This document shows, piece by piece, positions 13,154 to 17,084 of a stretch of DNA of 17,084 bases. The DNA lies in NCBI GenBank assembly GCA_024224995.1, contig JAAENB010000590.1:1-17084 (forward strand), given 5' to 3'. The DNA comes from a bacterium (GTDB lineage: Bacteria > Spirochaetota > UBA4802 > UBA5550). The translations under genes and the position numbers were made by a program. Numbering within the stretch: position 1 is the first letter of the stretch; the number at the start of each line of letters is the position of its first letter. The notes below the pieces were generated by a model that made no database searches, was not told the origin of the DNA, and was given only the letters and a program-made list of their open reading frames with translations.

Positions 13154-15421
13154 ATGGCTACAGAAGAAAAAAACAGCATTGAACAGGTAGAAAAAGAGAA
13201 TATACCTGAAATAAACGGCGAGATCAATAGTGAAAAAGAAGCCGAAACCGTAAAAACAACTGCCAAAAAAGCAGTAAAAAAGACTGCTAAAAAAACGTCA
13301 AAAAAAGCCAAAAAGAAGACCAGGAAAAAAAATAAAGCCAGTGTTCTGGTGATTGTTGAGTCCCCTTCCAAGGCCAAGACAATAAATAAATACCTGGGAA
13401 AAGATTATGTAATTCTCTCTTCTGTTGGCCATATTATTGACCTGCCCAAATCGAGACTTGCTGTTGATGTTGAAAACAAGTTTCAACCTGAATATATTAC
13501 CATCAGGGGAAAGGCAAAAGTTTTAAATGAGCTTAAAAAGTATGCAGGCGATGTTAGCCTGGTTCTGCTCGCGACTGACCCCGACCGTGAAGGCGAAGCC
13601 ATTTCCTGGCACCTGGCAAATGCCCTTTCTCCTAAATGCGACAATATTAAACGTATTGAATTTAACGAGATTACGGAAGCTGCCGTTAAAGAAGCTATTT
13701 TACACCCCAGGGATATCGACATTGACCTGGTTAATGCTCAGCAGGCCAGGCGTATCCTGGACAGGATTGTGGGGTATAATATCAGCCCCATTCTGTGGAA
13801 AAAGGTCAAAAGAGGTCTTTCAGCGGGCAGAGTTCAATCGGTAGCTCTCAAGGTTATTTGTGACCGGGAAGAAGAGATAGACAAATTTAACCCGGAAGAA
13901 TACTGGACCCTCGATGTTGACGGGACCTTTAAAAATAAAAAGTTAGGATTCTCTATTCATTCTCACAACGGAGAAAAAGTTAAAATAAAAAACAAAGAAG
14001 AGACCGACGCTATCCTTGAACATCTTAAAGATAAAAAATTCACCGTAGCTGGTGTTAAAAAGAGCGAACGGAAAAGAAAACCGACTGCTCCGTATATTAC
14101 CAGTAAACTACAACAGGATGCCGCGAACAGGCTGGGCTTTACTTCGCAGAAATCCATGATGATTGCGCAGCAGTTATACGAAGGTATCGACATTACCGGG
14201 GAAGGGCCGGTTGGTCTTATTACTTACATGAGAACAGATTCTACCCGGATTTCTCCTACTGCTATTGAAACGGTACGCGGATATATTACGAATAATTTTG
14301 AAAAAGAATACCTGCCTGAGCAGCCAAACGCCTATAAAACCAAAAAAGGAGCCCAGGATGCTCACGAAGCTGTACGTCCTACTGATGTTCTCAGAACCCC
14401 TGACTCCATCAAGAATGACCTGTCCCGTGAGCAGTTCCGTTTATATGAACTCATCTGGAATAAATTCGTAACTTCACAGATGACCCCTGAAGTGTCCGAA
14501 CTTATTACGGCTACCATAGAGGCGGGAGAATATACGTTCCGCGCCGGCGGGAGCCGGGTCCTTTTTAAAGGATTTACCATTATCGACAAAGGAAGTAAAA
14601 CTGAAAAAAATTCCCTGCCTGTTATGGAGCAGGGTGATGAAATTACTGTTGTCGAATATAAACCTGAGCAGCATTTTACCTCTCCGCCGCCCCGGTTTAA
14701 TGACGCGTCCCTTGTTAAATTTCTGGAAGAATCGGGCATTGGCCGCCCTTCAACCTACGCGCCCACTATTGGCACTATTATGAAGCGGTACTATGTTGTC
14801 CGTTCCGGCAAGCAGCTTGTTCCCACTGTCCTTGGCAAGCTGGTTAACGGTATCTTAAAAGAACACTTTGCCTCTCTTGTTTCTACTGAATTTACTGCCA
14901 ATATGGAAGACCAGCTTGACCTTATTGAAGAATCAAAATTTGACTGGGTTATGATGCTGGAGGAGTTTTACGGCCCTTTTAAAGAGGTTATTGACAGGGC
15001 GGAAGAGAACATTGAAGAGATGAAGGGCGTTCTCGACGAAGAGACCGACATGGAATGCGAGAAATGCGGCAGCAAGATGTTAAAGAAATTAGGCAAATAC
15101 GGGTTCTTCCTTGCCTGTTCCGGCTTCCCTGAGTGCAGAAACGCCAAATCCCTTCCGCTTGGAGAATGCCCCAAGTGTGACGGAGATGTTGTTAAACGCC
15201 AATCAACCAAAGGCAAGGGCAGGGGTGCCTTTTACTCATGCAGCAATTACCCCGATTGCGACTTCATTACCAGGGACACTCCCGCAGCCAAAGATTGCCC
15301 CAAGTGTAATAAAGTCCTCTTCAAAAAGAAGCTCAAAGGCAAAGGAGAAGAACTCCTCTGCCTCAACGAAGCCTGCGGATACCGCGTTGCCCTTCTTGAC
15401 GAAGTCGAGAAGGTCCAATAA
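13154..15421 (+). CDS. topA: DNA topoisomerase I (type IA)
   Basis: This 755-aa topoisomerase I relaxes negative supercoils. The Toprim domain begins near residue 63, with VESPSKAKT (Glu69) and TDPDREGEA (Asp142, Asp144). The catalytic tyrosine is Tyr358 in GLITYMRTDSTRIS, preceded by LPYT-equivalent TAPYITSKLQQDA. Conserved GIGRPSTYAPTI follows. The C-terminus (about 635-745) holds three C4 zinc ribbons (CEKC..C..C, CPKC..C..C, CPKC..C..C), all with four Cys. The unusual part is the first 62 residues: an acidic stretch and then a Lys/Ala-rich tail (KKAVKKTAKKTSKKAKKKTRKK) resembling histone H1-like tails. It probably adds nonspecific DNA affinity. GGAG lies 13 nt before the ATG, which is distant. 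An internal start after the tail is possible but lacks an obvious ribosome site. Confidence 0.96.
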   Translation: MATEEKNSIEQVEKENIPEINGEINSEKEAETVKTTAKKAVKKTAKKTSKKAKKKTRKKNKASVLVIVESPSKAKTINKYLGKDYVILSSVGHIIDLPKSRLAVDVENKFQPEYITIRGKAKVLNELKKYAGDVSLVLLATDPDREGEAISWHLANALSPKCDNIKRIEFNEITEAAVKEAILHPRDIDIDLVNAQQARRILDRIVGYNISPILWKKVKRGLSAGRVQSVALKVICDREEEIDKFNPEEYWTLDVDGTFKNKKLGFSIHSHNGEKVKIKNKEETDAILEHLKDKKFTVAGVKKSERKRKPTAPYITSKLQQDAANRLGFTSQKSMMIAQQLYEGIDITGEGPVGLITYMRTDSTRISPTAIETVRGYITNNFEKEYLPEQPNAYKTKKGAQDAHEAVRPTDVLRTPDSIKNDLSREQFRLYELIWNKFVTSQMTPEVSELITATIEAGEYTFRAGGSRVLFKGFTIIDKGSKTEKNSLPVMEQGDEITVVEYKPEQHFTSPPPRFNDASLVKFLEESGIGRPSTYAPTIGTIMKRYYVVRSGKQLVPTVLGKLVNGILKEHFASLVSTEFTANMEDQLDLIEESKFDWVMMLEEFYGPFKEVIDRAEENIEEMKGVLDEETDMECEKCGSKMLKKLGKYGFFLACSGFPECRNAKSLPLGECPKCDGDVVKRQSTKGKGRGAFYSCSNYPDCDFITRDTPAAKDCPKCNKVLFKKKLKGKGEELLCLNEACGYRVALLDEVEKVQ

Positions 15422-15457
15422 CAAACGTAATCCGTTTAAGCTGAATAACTATATTTA

Positions 15458-15532
15458 GCCTCTGAGCGAAAGCTCTTCCGGAGGGTGAAACAAGAATATT
15501 TTCACCCTCCGGAAGAGCTTTCGCTCAGAGGC
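15458..15532. repeat. Long hairpin element, family 2 copy B
   Basis: Perfectly complementary 33-nt arms (15458-15490 and 15500-15532) enclose the loop CAAGAATAT, the reverse complement of the loop of the element at 10366-10444. The loop-proximal stem GGGTGAAA corresponds to GGGTAAAA there, while the distal arms are unrelated. It starts 36 nt after the topA stop and may serve as its terminator or mRNA end stabiliser. Confidence 0.93.
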
Positions 15533-15582
15533 TGGCGCATTAATTAAATCCTACACGATGAGACTAATCATGTTTGTAAGCG

Positions 15583-15670
15583 GGCCTGGAAGTAGTGTCT
15601 CTTAGGATTGCTGCGGAACTCGCTCCGCTCAAACAGTCCTCACAACCCTAAGAGACACTACTTCCAGGCC
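15583..15670. repeat. Long hairpin element, family 1 copy B (inverted)
   Basis: Arms 15583-15606 and 15647-15670 are perfectly complementary over 24 bp and continue for four more positions with one mismatch. Read on the minus strand, the loop is almost the same as that of 8461-8555, lacking one T in GCGGA(T)GCGAG. The outer GGCCTGGAAGTAGT ends and the flank CCCGCTTACAA are also shared. The arm middle reads GTCTCTTAGG where the other copy has ATGGGCTCTTTGG, each with its matching complement. Confidence 0.9.
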
Positions 15671-15673
15671 GAA

Positions 15674-15721
15674 TATAATGTGTAGAATTAAACAGGTTCT
15701 TATGAGGAGTAGTCGCGACTA
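15674..15721 (+). promoter_or_regulatory. Consensus -10 and palindrome upstream of the xer gene
   Basis: TATAAT (15674-15679) lies four bases after the end of the hairpin element, with no good -35 because that position falls in the repeat arm. The 12-bp palindrome TAGTCGCGACTA (15710-15721) sits between the Shine-Dalgarno GAGGAG (15704-15709) and the ATG at 15724, stretching the spacing to 14 nt. It could be a protein or structural control site on initiation; this is speculative. Confidence 0.4.
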
Positions 15722-15723
15722 AA

Positions 15724-16683
15724 ATGCTTGTTGAAATAGACCTTTTTATGAATTATCTTTTGTTTGAGAGGAATGCGGCTGAAAAAACTGCGGAGTCTTA
15801 TAATAGGGATCTGCTGCAGGTGTACCGTTTTTTTATGGGAGATTTCCGGGATGATCCGGTGTATGAGCAATTTGATTATGATGTTGATGTTATTATAGAG
15901 GATGATGATGTCACGGTGGAATCGATCGATAGAGATGATATTATCAGCTTTGTGGAATATTCCTATGACCGGGGGCTGAAGCGGTCTTCAATAGAACGGA
16001 AGATTGCTGCCATTAGGACCTTTTTTAAGTTTCTGCACCTGAAAGAGATAATAGAGAAAAATCCCGCCATGAGTATACCCTTTCCTAAGAAGGAATCCCG
16101 CTTGCCTAAATTTTTATATCTCAAAGATATTGCGGCAATACTCAACTTTGAAAGTGAAACCTTTATCGATTTCCGGGACCGGGCCATTCTGGAGACCTTT
16201 TATTCATCCGGGGCACGGGTAAGTGAGCTTGGTTCAGCGGATATAGTCTCACTCGATCAGGAGAGCAACCGGCTCAGGGTCATGGGGAAGGGGAGTGAAG
16301 AACGGATCGTCTTCTTAACCGGGGAGACCGCTGCCGCCATACGCAGGTATCTGCATGAACGCAAAAAGAAGTTTGGAGAGCTAACGGAACCGCTTTTTGT
16401 GAATAACCGGGGCGGCCGGATTACGGTCCGCGGAATTTATGATATTGTAGTAAAACGGGCAAAGGCCGCGGGCCTGTTTGAAAAGGTCTCTCCACATACC
16501 CTGCGCCACAGTTTTGCCACGGAAATGTTAAACCAGGGAGCCGATATTCGCGCGGTCCAGGAGATGCTGGGGCACAAGAATATTTCCACCACCCAGGTCT
16601 ATACCCATACCACGAAGGAGCGGTTAAAAAAGGTGTATAATAAATTCCATCCCCACGCGAAAGACGGTTCCCAAAAAGAATAA
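15724..16683 (+). CDS. XerC/XerD-type tyrosine recombinase
   Basis: This 319-aa tyrosine recombinase probably resolves chromosome dimers at dif. The N-terminal SAM-like DNA-binding domain spans about 1-125 (LLFERNAAEKTAESYNRDL, RSSIERKIAAIRTFFKFL). The catalytic domain follows. All active-site residues are visible: Arg165 in SGARVSEL, Lys189 in MGKGSEER, His258 and Arg261 in HTLRHSFA, His284 in GHKNIS, and the nucleophile Tyr293 in TQVYTH. It is slightly longer than usual (about 300 aa) because of an acidic insertion near residues 50-75 (YDVDVIIEDDDVTVESIDRDD). Whether it is XerC or XerD cannot be decided from the sequence alone; position after topA matches the gene usually labelled xerC in spirochaetes. 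It is separated from topA by two long hairpins, so it is probably transcribed on its own. Confidence 0.93.
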   Translation: MLVEIDLFMNYLLFERNAAEKTAESYNRDLLQVYRFFMGDFRDDPVYEQFDYDVDVIIEDDDVTVESIDRDDIISFVEYSYDRGLKRSSIERKIAAIRTFFKFLHLKEIIEKNPAMSIPFPKKESRLPKFLYLKDIAAILNFESETFIDFRDRAILETFYSSGARVSELGSADIVSLDQESNRLRVMGKGSEERIVFLTGETAAAIRRYLHERKKKFGELTEPLFVNNRGGRITVRGIYDIVVKRAKAAGLFEKVSPHTLRHSFATEMLNQGADIRAVQEMLGHKNISTTQVYTHTTKERLKKVYNKFHPHAKDGSQKE

Positions 16684-16687
16684 CGCA

Positions 16688-16730
16688 TGTAGGGGCACGG
16701 CGTGCCGTGACCGTACCAACCCTCTCTACA
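16688..16730. repeat. Degenerate REP-like hairpin between convergent genes
   Basis: TGTAG (16688-16692) pairs with CTACA (16726-16730), with an inner perfect hairpin CACGGC-GT-GCCGTG (16696-16709) flanked by a bulge. From general knowledge, TGTAGGGGCACGG-type palindromes are interspersed repeats in several phyla. Here the right half is degenerate. It may also act as a two-way terminator for the xer gene and the small lipoprotein gene. Confidence 0.55.
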
Positions 16731-16734
16731 GGTT

Positions 16735-17037
16735 TCATTTTTTACAAACAGTATCATTTAGCCACGGCATATGCTTTGCGGCTTTGGGCAGTTTCCTGAC
16801 TTTGCAGCAATCTATTTCAGCAACGGACTCATTTAATGTTATAAAGCAAACCTCGGTATGTTTATCAATACCATAGTATACATTCAGGGAAGTCAGCCCA
16901 TGTACATGGAAAACTCCTGATCTAATTGAAACAACACCCGGATTTTCGTTGACACTAATTTTTCTTTTGGCTTTTTTGCCCGTAACGCACGAGCTTAAAA
17001 GAACAATACAAACAAAAAACACAGTTATCTTTTTCAT
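16735..17037 (-). CDS. Small lipoprotein of unknown function
   Basis: This 100-aa protein has a signal peptide and lipobox LSSC (about Cys17), followed by a short basic stretch (KKAKRK). The mature part of about 84 residues contains a predicted beta-rich segment (VVSIRSGVFHVHGLTSLNVYYGI) and a downstream CC pair and further Cys (EIDCCKVRK, DTVCKK). I do not recognise the family. GAGGA lies 8 nt upstream of the ATG. It is convergent with the xer gene, with the REP-like hairpin between. The adjacent upstream sequence (17038-17084) is AT-rich and probably carries its promoter. Coding is supported by the signal peptide, ribosome site and lack of any competing frame. Confidence 0.75.
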   Translation of the reverse strand: MKKITVFFVCIVLLSSCVTGKKAKRKISVNENPGVVSIRSGVFHVHGLTSLNVYYGIDKHTEVCFITLNESVAEIDCCKVRKLPKAAKHMPWLNDTVCKK

Positions 17038-17084
17038 AGATTTTCCTCAAATAAAAAATTATTATAAGGGATGGTGTGTACGGG

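Noticed and set aside
15724..16683. Mobile-element integrase
   Set aside because: The length, gene order after topA and all motifs match the chromosomal XerC/XerD type. No attachment-site duplication or cargo genes were seen.

Overview
The window looks like part of a spirochaete chromosome. The strongest evidence is the gene order dprA, topA, xer tyrosine recombinase on one strand, an order I recall from treponemes and relatives. The density of lipoprotein genes also fits: eight predicted lipoproteins with clear lipoboxes. The assignment to Spirochaetota is an inference from gene order and content; no rRNA or tRNA gene is present to confirm it.

Region 1 (1-5700, minus strand) is a tandem array of six paralogous lipoprotein genes. 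Each encodes a lipoprotein signal peptide with a GCEAGL lipobox, a short polar linker, a coiled-coil stalk of variable length, a phage Tail Collar-type domain, a hypervariable stretch of about 30-45 residues, and an almost invariant C-terminus (ETRP.NAAVNYIIKY). The paralogues are mosaics of each other at DNA level. Most have a separate hairpin terminator, and five of the six have an A-tract in the upstream promoter region. Several also carry A7-A8 tracts directly after the start codon, one has a 9-bp tandem repeat in its leader, and one has 42-bp repeats in its stalk. The arrangement suggests a surface adhesin or receptor-binding family that varies by recombination and perhaps by phase variation.

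Region 2 (5700-10450) contains a lipid-linked module. It has a secreted or surface lipoprotein neutral ceramidase, a CPBP (CAAX-type) membrane protease and a convergent TetR-family regulator. The same palindrome, GAGTGA-N4-TCACTC, lies just downstream of the ceramidase promoter and in the tetR promoter. This suggests that TetR represses itself and the ceramidase. The spaces between these genes are filled with long, nearly perfect inverted repeats.

Region 3 (10570-15420, plus strand) is a tightly packed housekeeping operon. A possible 14-codon leader ORF is followed by a membrane-anchored TPR protein, DprA, a membrane-anchored single-haem (CXXCH) Tll0287-like protein, and topoisomerase I with a lysine-rich N-terminal tail and three C-terminal zinc ribbons. 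The first four members are joined by ATGA overlaps.

Region 4 (15420-17084) has two long hairpin elements in a row, a XerC/XerD-type recombinase, a degenerate REP-like hairpin, and a small convergent lipoprotein of unknown function.

The most unusual non-coding signal is two families of long hairpin elements, with two copies each (8461-8555 and 15583-15670; 10366-10444 and 15458-15532). Within a family the loop and selected stem segments are conserved, while much of the stem differs between copies yet remains almost perfectly self-complementary.
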